Shown: piece after piece, positions 1 to 7,746 of the stretch
How positions within the stretch are numbered: position 1 is the stretch's first letter
Layout of the letters: every line of letters begins with the position of its first letter
Assembly: GCA_036562565.1 (NCBI GenBank)
Contig: DATCJY010000080.1
Location: forward strand, 1 to 14,095
Source: DATCJY01 sp036562565
GTDB taxonomy: Bacteria > Bacteroidota > Bacteroidia > Flavobacteriales_D > Sanyastnellaceae
DNA: 14,095 nucleotides
Direction of reading: 5' to 3'
The notes under the pieces: model-generated
Told to the model about the DNA's origin: nothing
Database searches by the model: none
The model's input: the letters and a program-made list of their open reading frames with translations, nothing else
Made by a program: the position numbers and the translations under genes

Positions 1-3000
1 GCATTGAACACATAGTTCAAGCTGATGTACGGTGTATTGGAAGTAAGCGGCTTGATGAATTTGTCCAACACTTGTGGGTCATCGCCCGCACAGTTGGCTA
101 CAGGAGTAAACTCAAACTCAAATCCGGTGATGTTACATTGACCTCCTGTTCCTGTATACTCTCCGGTGAGATAACCTGTACGATTGAACACTGCTCCACT
201 GGAGCAACGGTTGTTGGCTTTCACCACTACTTCTTTGTGAGGACCGATGACGATGTTACAGCTCTCGGTGTTCGGCACTACGATGGTCTCTGGCTCACCC
301 AAGCCGTTCTGCAAATTGTAGTATGCAGTGTAGTGCGTGGTATAAGCACGACCATAACCCAAGCCCAACGATGTAGTATTGAGCGGTGCATAGTAATTGG
401 AGGTGCTGTAAGTTGTAGTCACATCGGTGAGCACATCAGTAAAGCTATACACAATGTTGTGAGCTCCGGTGATGGTGGTGTGTATCAATCCGCACAGTGA
501 AAGCTCTGTATTGGCTGAGCATTCAGGCTTGCGCAATTGTTGCACAACGATGGAGAAGTTGCCATCTACTTCAGAAGCCGATGCTATCGCAATGCGATAG
601 AGATTACCTTCCTCCAAACCATCGTAGTTCAAGATTTCAGTACCTGTTCCTTCAATGAGGTTCTCTACATCCAATGGTGCAGACATGTCGTTGTCATCAA
701 ACAAATAGATGATTGGATCAATCACGTTAGAACTTACTTTGATGCTCACACCGTTGCTGAAGGCTTGCATGCGGTACCATACATCGCGTGTTCCGGTCAA
801 TGGGTTTACTGTAGCTCCCTCAGTTGAACCGGACACTTGAACGTTGTTGGGATATACATATCCTAGGTGTGTCAAAGATGGATTGGTGTTGGATGGGTTG
901 TCGTTTGGAGGACAGTTTTGCACCGTCAAAGTAGATGCATCACTGATAACAGGAATACCTCCACCGTTCACAATCACACGGTACATATAACCATTGTAGT
1001 TCGAAGTCGGATTCGTAATCGTCAATACATTGGTATTTACACCACTGTACTTGTTGTTATTACTGATGTTGTTCCAAGTATTGCCACCATTCATAGACAC
1101 CTGCCATTGATAACTATCAGCACCGGTAGCTTGAACGATGATCTGAGTGTATCCAGAATAGCAGCCCGCAGTATTAGCAGCAGGTTGCTCATCGATAACA
1201 GGACCACAAGCAGCTGGCTGTACATAAACAGCTATTTGAGAACGTGTGCTCTCACAACCATCTGTTTGGGATACATAATATATTGTAGTTCCTACTGTAG
1301 AGGTAGACGGAGTGGGCGCGGTAGAAGAACCTGTTCCTCCTGAAGGTGTAGTGTACCAAAGCAAGTTACTGCCAGTTGCCGTTAACGGTGAGGCCACATC
1401 ACCTTGCGTATAAGTAATGAACGGAGTTACAACAGGTGCAGGTGTTTCACAAATTACAGGAGGACCACCGCCCGGAGGTGTACCGGTTACATTCACTTTA
1501 ACATCAATAATATGTCCAATAGCTGTAGATAACGCTCCGTTTCCAGTCTGACAAGGATTGCTCCTTCCGCCTTCTGTGTGCATATATACGCGCATCGTTG
1601 TGCTTCCAGGAACAGCATTGGCAGGAACATTCACGGATACAGAGCCACTAGGGCCAATTGGACCGACTCTCTCAGAAACATCAAATGTTCCATTTTTGTC
1701 CCAGTCAAACCACGCATAGGATATTGCATTTAGACCAATCCAATCGTCCACATAACACGAAAGCGAATAGGTTCCTCCCGGGCTAACGGTCGCACCGCTA
1801 ATTGAACTTGTCAAATCCTGATAATTACCATTACAACTATAGCTATATGTATATCCGTTTAAGGTAGGAATTGGATAATAACCATAGCTAGCACATCCCG
1901 GTCGTGAACTGGGCACACAGTAGCTTAAGCTAGGAAGAGATATCGTTCTCGATCCTGTTGGGTTCGTAACAGATGGTATGCGCACACCTGTTTCGGAATG
2001 ATCTGTTAACTGGAACGATAACACCTGCGCATCCAAAACATTTCCGAGTACAGCATTTTCAATAATATCATATGCGACCCAGAAGTAATGCGTACCCGCG
2101 GGTGCAAGCACCATGTTTCCTGTAACGGTATGGCTTCCATTAGGACTTGTAACGGTAGAGCCGAACTGTGTATGAGCTGCAAACGTATTGGAGGTTCCGG
2201 TATAGAAAATCTTTGCAGCGCTGATGTTAGATGTGCTAGTAGATCCAGCTGTACTGAATGTAATAGCCTCCATTATTGTAGCGGCATCGGTACCGCCATT
2301 GACTACTACCTCAAGTCTTACTATCTGCTGATTGATAGTCCATGGAGCCACATTTCCTGTTACCTGTGTCACAGTGGATGAACCATAAGTTCCCGCACCG
2401 CGAGTATCCTGACTGACACTTACAGGTGATATACTGTAACAGTTCGGTTCAGAATTGTATTCAAACACTTTAAAGTAATAAGTGGTGTTCGCGTTAAGTC
2501 CTGTCATCATGAACGAAACCATACCGGCTTGACTGCCATTGTAAACTACGTAGTTACCCGCACCAATTTGATCACCACTTCCGAATTGAGCATTCGCATT
2601 ATAGGTAGCTCCATAAGTTGGAGTACCATCTACGGCAGAACCTGCACGAGCCAAGACCAATACATGAGTTCCGCTACCGCGACTGAAGTTCATGGTTAAC
2701 GCATCATAGTTCGGGCATGGGAAGTGGAAATTGGACGCTTGCATCACAGGACTACATGACTCGGTAGTAAAGGAACCTGAATGACCTGAAAGCACATAAC
2801 AGGTTGCTTCTTCATTGTATTCTAAAATGGAATAATAGTATGTTGTAGAGGGCAACAAGTTTGTAATGTTCACGCTATTGCCGGTTCCATTATATACGAC
2901 ATAGTTTCCACTGCCCAATTGTTGACCGCTACCAAAAGCAGCATTAGCAGTATATGTGTTACCGGAAATCGGCAGGGCGTTGACTGCAGAGCCTTGTTTC

Positions 3001-4451
3001 AACAACACCAATCTTCCACCATCACCATTACCATTGGTCCATGACAAATTTGCTGATGTAGTAGTGGAAACCACATTAGATGCCGATGCTCCCACTGTAG
3101 GGGAAGTACATGCAGCTATAATCAAAACGCGATAATCTTCTGTTTCACCCGAACTGTTGAATGAACTACATGCTTGGTTATTGGCCATAGTTGAGCTATA
3201 GCGACAACGCACACGCATGCCGGTAACACCGGGCACCGCATCTACCGGTACCGTAAAGTTGATCGCCAAAGTGGAGTTGGAATGTGTACCCGAAGTGGAT
3301 ACAACACCAAGGAACTCAGATGCCTCATAGATTCCGTTTTGGTTAAAATCAATCCACGCGGCACGATAGTTCTGTGTATTCTGAGAACCGGATGTGGTAG
3401 ATAGCGTATAGCTCAGCCCTGCTGTTAACCCGGCAGGAGTAAGCGATGAGTAATCCGTATAGGTATTATTTGCAGTGGTACCCGTGTTGCTCAATGCCGG
3501 ACTACCATTGAGCGATACTCCTGTGAGACCTCTGTTAGTTTGTGTTGTGGAGGTAAAGGGCGCTGAACAATAACACGCCATGAAGCTGGTGGTTGCGACT
3601 TCAGCAACTTCTGATACCGTGGTAGAGCCACCACTACAAGTTACTTCACATACATAGTAAGAGGTTGGGAATGGCAGCGTGCCCGGAGTTGTATAAGTAC
3701 TGTTTGTAGAAGTACCACTTGCATTGCTAAATGGACCCGAAGCCGTAGGACCAACTTTCCATTGATAAGTATAACCACTGGCAGGAGTAAGACCGGACAA
3801 TGTCAAAACATTCGTTGTTCCATCACATTTAGATGAAGTTACAGGACTCACTGTTGCGACTTCTGGTGCACCTGCGCACTCCTCTCCTGCCAATACGTTC
3901 AATGTAAAATCATACACTTGTCCTTGCTCCGTAGCACATGGGTTAGTTGCCGGTGCGTTATAATTTGATACCACACGCATACGCAAAGCACCGGTACTCT
4001 GATAAGGAATCGTGATTAGATCAGAAGTATCCGAAGGAACTTGTGTAGTGAGACCTCCTGTTTGCCATACCAACTCACCACTGGCGGCATTACCAAAGAT
4101 ACCGTCATTGTTATAGTCCACGAAGATGGACATATGACATGTATATGGATCTTGTGCTTGAGTATGTCTTGACAAGGTAAAAATGTAAGAGTGACCTTGC
4201 ATAACGGTACCTGAATTTGTAGCACTATAATCTGCATATGCTACGTCAGCACATGTACCGGTACTGAACACAACCTGCTCATCAATTTTAACCAACGCTA
4301 TACCCATACTCTGTGATGCCAGTTTATTCGAACCACAAGCAGTAAATCCTCCCGAGTTTGTTGGTGTACAATAGGTTTGAGCGGAAGAAACAGTTGGAAC
4401 AGCAAACAGACCTAGCATTGCTGAAAGCCAAAATCCGGCCCGCTTAAACAT
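1..4451 (-). CDS. Large secreted multi-domain GEVED surface protein (3' end beyond window)
   Basis: I read one uninterrupted frame of 1,483 codons from an ATG at 4451 to the left edge, with no stop. Residues 1-24 form a Sec signal peptide (KR, a hydrophobic core, then SSAQ). Three GEVED-type modules are visible at about 30-188, 290-446 and 839-989. Each has an aligned acidic turn: FVDYNNDG at 110, WIDFNQNG at 366 and WFDWDKNG at 914. GETEDY at 435 is the family motif; the first copy has GQVYDF instead. Between and after them lie a PKD/Ig-like module (193-285), two fibronectin-III-like repeats (447-673), a region resembling the sialidase-associated N-terminal domain (686-837), an Ig_7-like and another Ig-like module (1004-1182), and a PPC-like segment (1184-1303). 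The last ~180 residues are unassigned. Such proteins are usually T9SS-exported adhesins or cell-surface proteins, but the sorting domain would lie outside the window, so export by T9SS is inference. An in-frame ATG at 4523 is an alternative start. Confidence 0.9.
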   Translation of the reverse strand, partial: MFKRAGFWLSAMLGLFAVPTVSSAQTYCTPTNSGGFTACGSNKLASQSMGIALVKIDEQVVFSTGTCADVAYADYSATNSGTVMQGHSYIFTLSRHTQAQDPYTCHMSIFVDYNNDGIFGNAASGELVWQTGGLTTQVPSDTSDLITIPYQSTGALRMRVVSNYNAPATNPCATEQGQVYDFTLNVLAGEECAGAPEVATVSPVTSSKCDGTTNVLTLSGLTPASGYTYQWKVGPTASGPFSNASGTSTNSTYTTPGTLPFPTSYYVCEVTCSGGSTTVSEVAEVATTSFMACYCSAPFTSTTQTNRGLTGVSLNGSPALSNTGTTANNTYTDYSSLTPAGLTAGLSYTLSTTSGSQNTQNYRAAWIDFNQNGIYEASEFLGVVSTSGTHSNSTLAINFTVPVDAVPGVTGMRVRCRYSSTMANNQACSSFNSSGETEDYRVLIIAACTSPTVGASASNVVSTTTSANLSWTNGNGDGGRLVLLKQGSAVNALPISGNTYTANAAFGSGQQLGSGNYVVYNGTGNSVNITNLLPSTTYYYSILEYNEEATCYVLSGHSGSFTTESCSPVMQASNFHFPCPNYDALTMNFSRGSGTHVLVLARAGSAVDGTPTYGATYNANAQFGSGDQIGAGNYVVYNGSQAGMVSFMMTGLNANTTYYFKVFEYNSEPNCYSISPVSVSQDTRGAGTYGSSTVTQVTGNVAPWTINQQIVRLEVVVNGGTDAATIMEAITFSTAGSTSTSNISAAKIFYTGTSNTFAAHTQFGSTVTSPNGSHTVTGNMVLAPAGTHYFWVAYDIIENAVLGNVLDAQVLSFQLTDHSETGVRIPSVTNPTGSRTISLPSLSYCVPSSRPGCASYGYYPIPTLNGYTYSYSCNGNYQDLTSSISGATVSPGGTYSLSCYVDDWIGLNAISYAWFDWDKNGTFDVSERVGPIGPSGSVSVNVPANAVPGSTTMRVYMHTEGGRSNPCQTGNGALSTAIGHIIDVKVNVTGTPPGGGPPVICETPAPVVTPFITYTQGDVASPLTATGSNLLWYTTPSGGTGSSTAPTPSTSTVGTTIYYVSQTDGCESTRSQIAVYVQPAACGPVIDEQPAANTAGCYSGYTQIIVQATGADSYQWQVSMNGGNTWNNISNNNKYSGVNTNVLTITNPTSNYNGYMYRVIVNGGGIPVISDASTLTVQNCPPNDNPSNTNPSLTHLGYVYPNNVQVSGSTEGATVNPLTGTRDVWYRMQAFSNGVSIKVSSNVIDPIIYLFDDNDMSAPLDVENLIEGTGTEILNYDGLEEGNLYRIAIASASEVDGNFSIVVQQLRKPECSANTELSLCGLIHTTITGAHNIVYSFTDVLTDVTTTYSTSNYYAPLNTTSLGLGYGRAYTTHYTAYYNLQNGLGEPETIVVPNTESCNIVIGPHKEVVVKANNRCSSGAVFNRTGYLTGEYTGTGGQCNITGFEFEFTPVANCAGDDPQVLDKFIKPLTSNTPYISLNYVFN

Positions 4452-4528
4452 TGTTGTACTGTAATACAAATGACTTAAAAGCCCTCTAATACGTTTAGAA
4501 AGAGTAGTGTAGAATGTAGACATAGTAA

Positions 4529-4558
4529 TAAATTTAGTTGCGGTTAATGAAGGACCAA
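4529..4558 (-). promoter_or_regulatory. Possible Bacteroidota-type promoter for the GEVED gene
   Basis: On the minus strand TTG (4558-4556) is followed by 19 bases and then TAAATTTA (4536-4529). This resembles the Bacteroidota TTG-N19-TAnnTTTG pattern, with one mismatch in the last base of the -7 box. Transcription would start at about 4523, which is itself an in-frame ATG. The message would therefore be leaderless for that start, or carry a ~70-base leader for the ATG at 4451. Short AT-rich motifs arise often by chance, so this is tentative. Confidence 0.3.
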
Positions 4559-4710
4559 GCAGGCTATACTGATGACAATAGAACTTGCTTTGGTGGTTTA
4601 AATGACGAAATAAAATTTGAAAAGATGCTATACCTATTCGGGGGGTAACGCATGGATTCGCTTGTTAAACAATGGCTTTATGAGTTGGTATTCAGCACAT
4701 TACCTATACA

Positions 4711-4749
4711 GAAAAAAATATTCTAAAAAATAGATTCCGTTTTTTCTAG
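4711..4749 (-). terminator. Weak AT-rich hairpin, possible terminator of the acyltransferase gene
   Basis: Read on the minus strand just after the acyltransferase stop, CTAGAAAAAA (4749-4740) pairs with TTTTTTAG (4730-4723), with one bulged G and a 9-base loop. A T-rich tract containing seven T in a row (4718-4712) follows. The stem is almost entirely A-T pairs and so is weak. Position and T-tract fit a terminator, but stability is doubtful. Confidence 0.3.
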
Positions 4750-4752
4750 GAG

Positions 4753-5934
4753 TTATTTGGAGTATTCAGGTTTAAGACGTAAGAATTTCTTTTCAAAAAA
4801 CTCATACGACAACCAGCTCACTGCAAATACGAGGAGTACATAGAGAATGAAATAGGATACGTTAATCCACATCTCCGGTTTACGAGCTGAATAGATAAAT
4901 GAAGAGAAGAAATACAAAACCAGCATGTGGTAGGTATATACTCCATATGAGAGCCTACCAAATAATACTAGTGGTTTGAACTTTAATAACTTTCCCCATA
5001 AAGATGGTTTGCGCTCGCCTTGTGTTATAAGAGCCAACACACAAAACATAAAACTGAAATTAATGAGCGTATAACACCATACATACTCATAATTCTCATA
5101 CCATGAAATATGGTATCCCAAATGTGACCAATAAACTACACTATCCCACTGACCAAGACGATCAATGACATTCCAAATACCAGCACCGATGAAAAGCGCA
5201 AAAAATACCACAAACAACCACCACCAATTGATTTTATAACGCTTAAGTGAAAACACATTGATGGCCACCCCCATGAAAAACGCATCGAAGTGCGAAAGCG
5301 TATTAAGTCTTACAAAGTTGCCCGTTACTGTAGGATAAGGAAGTGTCTCTATATAATAAGCTCCCAACCCAATCCTGAACAGAAATGCACCTATAATGAA
5401 GAATACCGTCCAAATGCGCAACCAACGCTCCGAGGCGAACCATATAATTAGAGGTAAAAAGATATAGAACTGTTCCTCCACACTCATGGTCCATAGGTGC
5501 TGGGTAATCTCAAAGGCTTTGCTATGCATGAAATCTATGTCTGCCGAAGGAGACATAAAATTGAATGTATAAGTAAGTAATCCTAAAATCAGCCTAGGCA
5601 AATCAGCTAAATCAGGAAGGACAAAGTACAAGCCAATTAAAATAAAAAGATAGAGGTAATAAATTGGAAAAATACGCAGTGACCTTCGCCACCAATATGT
5701 TTTGAAATAGCTCTTAAAATCTCCGTTGCTTCGCGCTTTTTCCTTAATCAAAATCCGCGAAATAAGAAATCCGGAGAGGATGAAAAATCCCTGCACAGGA
5801 AACCAGAAGTGACTGTATTGAGCACCAAAGTGTCCCCACAAAACAAAGAACATGGGTATTGCTCTAAATCCATCCAATTCAGGAATATATTTCCCCGATG
5901 AAGCTTTCTGTTCAGCTACTTGGTCTTTCATCAT
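4753..5934 (-). CDS. Membrane acyltransferase, acyltransferase family 3 (OafA/YrhL-like)
   Basis: This is a polytopic inner-membrane enzyme of 393 residues from the ATG at 5934. A TTG nine codons upstream (5961) is less likely, and a second ATG follows directly at 5931. Counting from the TTG, the family's first motif is ELDGFRAIPMFFVLWGHFG at 28-46, with the expected catalytic-type His44. The Arg-rich RRSLRIFPIYY follows at 92-102, then WTMSVEEQFY at 157-166, GRLSYGVYTYHM at 335-346 and YEFFEKKF at 386-393 near the C-terminus. About ten hydrophobic segments are visible between these. Family members transfer acetyl or other acyl groups to sugars of O-antigen, exopolysaccharide, peptidoglycan or macrolides. 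No polysaccharide cluster flanks it here, so the substrate is unknown. It lacks the C-terminal SGNH domain found in some relatives. It is divergent from the DUF3822 gene. Confidence 0.88.
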   Translation of the reverse strand: MMKDQVAEQKASSGKYIPELDGFRAIPMFFVLWGHFGAQYSHFWFPVQGFFILSGFLISRILIKEKARSNGDFKSYFKTYWWRRSLRIFPIYYLYLFILIGLYFVLPDLADLPRLILGLLTYTFNFMSPSADIDFMHSKAFEITQHLWTMSVEEQFYIFLPLIIWFASERWLRIWTVFFIIGAFLFRIGLGAYYIETLPYPTVTGNFVRLNTLSHFDAFFMGVAINVFSLKRYKINWWWLFVVFFALFIGAGIWNVIDRLGQWDSVVYWSHLGYHISWYENYEYVWCYTLINFSFMFCVLALITQGERKPSLWGKLLKFKPLVLFGRLSYGVYTYHMLVLYFFSSFIYSARKPEMWINVSYFILYVLLVFAVSWLSYEFFEKKFLRLKPEYSK

Positions 5935-6252
5935 CTCTGTTTTCAGTGTACCGATATTCAATTTAGGCTCTTACCTCACGGGTCAGGAGTCCGCAATGAT
6001 AAACAGGCTGCGATATGATTTGGCTAGGGATTTCATTTTTAAAGTTTCGGGGGAGAGCGATTTTCAAATAACTACGTGATTTATAAAACGGTTTTTTATC
6101 CAACTCTTCCCAAAACACTTGATTTACACACGCTACGAAAAGTGTTGGTTCTGTACTTTACATTCATTTGGAGCGTCATAACCCGAAGCACCTCTTGAAG
6201 AGGCTAAAATTCCCTAGCTTCGCGCACCGAAAAAAAATAGAAGTGCTAGCGC
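5935..6252. other. Divergent intergenic region
   Basis: This gap separates the minus-strand acyltransferase from the plus-strand DUF3822 gene and must hold promoters for both. On the plus strand TTCATTTG (6163-6170) differs from TAnnTTTG at one position, but no TTG lies at the usual distance upstream. A short inverted repeat, CCTCTT-G-AAGAGG, lies at 6191-6203. An A8 run (6231-6238) precedes the DUF3822 start. I found no supportable ORF or RNA gene. Confidence 0.5.
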
Positions 6253-7074
6253 ATGTCGGCATTTAATCCTGAAATAGCAGCAAAAGCCCTTATGCCTCGT
6301 GAGCTTCTTTCTGAAGCTTCATCAGGACATTTGTGTATTCATCTCTCCTATGGGAATATCCAAGTGGCAGTTGCCGAAGCTGCAGGAAGAGATATTCGGT
6401 GGGCTGAAGAGTTCAGTATCGACTCTGCTTCGTCTCACTTTAAGGATGCAGTGGACTTCTGCGCAGGGCGCAACTGGTCAGAGAAGATTTTCCGCAAATG
6501 CACTCTCTCCTACGATACACCTCTCTTCACTCTGGTACCTGCTGCCTTCTATGATTCAAAAAAACAGGCGGAGCTGTTGAAGTTTCATACAGGCAATGCA
6601 TCACAAGCAAGCGTTGCATTGCATCTACCTGAAATGGATGCGTACCTTGTATATGAACAAGAACCACATGTGAGAACACTTATCAAGCAGTTCCCCAATG
6701 TGCGCATCTTGCCTGCTGCTTATCTCCTTATCAAACATGCCTTGCTGGTGGCTGAAAAAAATGAATCGGAATTGCATCTTGTACAATTGCATCAAGCATT
6801 GCTGCTTGCCGTAATAAAAGACCGCAAGCTGATGCTCATTAATCAGTTTGATGCCGGCAATGACGATGACGCGCTCTATCATGCATCCAATGCGGCTTTG
6901 AGACTGGGTATTGATTTCGAAAATGCACACTTGCATGTATATCAATTCCCGGCTAACGAAACATTGGTGCCATTGCTCAAAATGTACAACCGACATGTCA
7001 TGCGTGCATTTGACGATTACAAAGGCAAAATCAAAGCAGCATTTCCCGCACATTTGCACATCCTATGCGCATAA
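6253..7074 (+). CDS. DUF3822 family protein
   Basis: This is a 273-residue soluble protein without a signal peptide or membrane segment, starting at ATG 6253. I assign it to DUF3822, a Bacteroidota-specific family of unknown function, from its overall pattern (FTLVPAAFY at 92-100 followed by a leucine-rich helix) and its position directly before rsmD, where this family usually sits. Two segments begin with runs of alternating beta-strand character: HLCIHLSYGNIQVAVAEA at 26-43 and SELHLVQLHQALLLAVIKD at 172-190. This suggests a duplicated fold like the degenerate actin/ASKHA (PilM-like) ATPases, but the nucleotide-binding motifs are not obvious. Its last 10 bases overlap the rsmD start, which implies translational coupling. 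The link to rRNA modification rests on context alone and no biochemical role can be assigned. Confidence 0.8.
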   Translation: MSAFNPEIAAKALMPRELLSEASSGHLCIHLSYGNIQVAVAEAAGRDIRWAEEFSIDSASSHFKDAVDFCAGRNWSEKIFRKCTLSYDTPLFTLVPAAFYDSKKQAELLKFHTGNASQASVALHLPEMDAYLVYEQEPHVRTLIKQFPNVRILPAAYLLIKHALLVAEKNESELHLVQLHQALLLAVIKDRKLMLINQFDAGNDDDALYHASNAALRLGIDFENAHLHVYQFPANETLVPLLKMYNRHVMRAFDDYKGKIKAAFPAHLHILCA

Positions 7075-7616
7075 TATCCGGCAGTCTCAAAGGACGTAAC
7101 ATAGCTGTTCCCAAAAACTTCAAAGGAAGACCCACCACAGACTTCGCGCGTGAAGGGCTCTTCAACGTACTCAATCATCTGGTGGATTTCCATCAAATGG
7201 ATGTGCTTGATTTGTTCAGCGGTACAGGTGCATTTGCCATTGAATGTTATTCACGCGGAGCAGACCAAGTAACTTGTGTAGAGATGCAGGGACTGCATGT
7301 AAAATTCATTAGTGATAATTTCAAGCAGTTCAATATCACGGGTGGGGTGGTCATCAAGCAAGATGTGTTTAAGTACATCCTGCAATGCGCACAAAAGTTT
7401 GATCTCATATTCGCTGACCCGCCTTATGATTTGCCTCGACTGGCCGAACTGCCTGATTTGATATTTGAGCGCGGCCTGCTCCATGACGATGGGCTCTTTG
7501 TTTTGGAACACCCTAAACAATTCAACTTTGAGCAACATCCACATTTCTTACAAGAGAAAAGATACAGCAATGTACACTTCAGCTTTTTCCGCAACAGCAC
7601 CGCAGAAGCTGAATAA
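7065..7616 (+). CDS. rsmD: 16S rRNA (guanine966-N2)-methyltransferase RsmD
   Basis: This S-adenosylmethionine-dependent enzyme methylates the exocyclic N2 of G966 in 16S rRNA of the assembling 30S subunit. The 183-residue length is typical. The N-terminus has the family signature RIISGSLKGR (2-11) and RPTTDFAREGLFNVL (22-36). The SAM-binding motif I is VLDLFSGTGAFAIE (47-60), the acidic residue of the next strand lies in VTCVEM (69-74), and the catalytic motif IV is DPPY (118-121), as in amino-N6/N2 methyltransferases. The ATG lies inside the end of the DUF3822 gene (10-base overlap, different frame), so the two are almost certainly co-transcribed. No terminator hairpin is visible after the stop. 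Confidence 0.95.
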   Translation: MRIISGSLKGRNIAVPKNFKGRPTTDFAREGLFNVLNHLVDFHQMDVLDLFSGTGAFAIECYSRGADQVTCVEMQGLHVKFISDNFKQFNITGGVVIKQDVFKYILQCAQKFDLIFADPPYDLPRLAELPDLIFERGLLHDDGLFVLEHPKQFNFEQHPHFLQEKRYSNVHFSFFRNSTAEAE

Positions 7617-7720
7617 TTAATTCCCCCTTTTTCTACGAAACTTTGATTTGTGCACTCGTTGCTGCGAAAAGGTGCCCCTCGATTGTCACATTTTTTGAAT
7701 CATACATCCTCTCCCTTGTG

Positions 7721-7728
7721 CATCTTTG
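7721..7728 (+). promoter_or_regulatory. Possible -7 box upstream of kpsF
   Basis: CATCTTTG matches TAnnTTTG with one mismatch and sits 18 bases before the TTG start proposed for kpsF. This gives a plausible very short leader. No TTG occurs at the usual ~19-base spacing upstream, so the call is weak. It does argue against starting kpsF at the TTG at 7726, which would overlap the box. Confidence 0.3.
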
Positions 7729-7746
7729 CCGACATATTTTTTTGCC

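Larger units (their letters stand above)
4452..4752. other. Gene-free gap between acyltransferase and GEVED gene
   Basis: Both flanking genes are on the minus strand. The gap holds a weak AT-rich hairpin just after the acyltransferase stop and a promoter-like element near 4529-4558. I see no other convincing coding or RNA feature. If the GEVED gene starts at 4523, the gap shrinks by 72 bases. Confidence 0.6.

Noticed and set aside
72..2381. Several plus-strand open frames (e.g. 72-500, 867-1343, 2088-2381)
   Set aside because: They lie opposite the continuous minus-strand GEVED frame, have no domain or motif, and show the odd composition (Ser/Thr/Cys/Arg-rich) of antisense reading.
5935..5961. 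TTG start at 5961 for the acyltransferase
   Set aside because: Two ATG codons (5934, 5931) follow nine codons later and precede all conserved motifs, so a TTG start is unnecessary, though not excluded.
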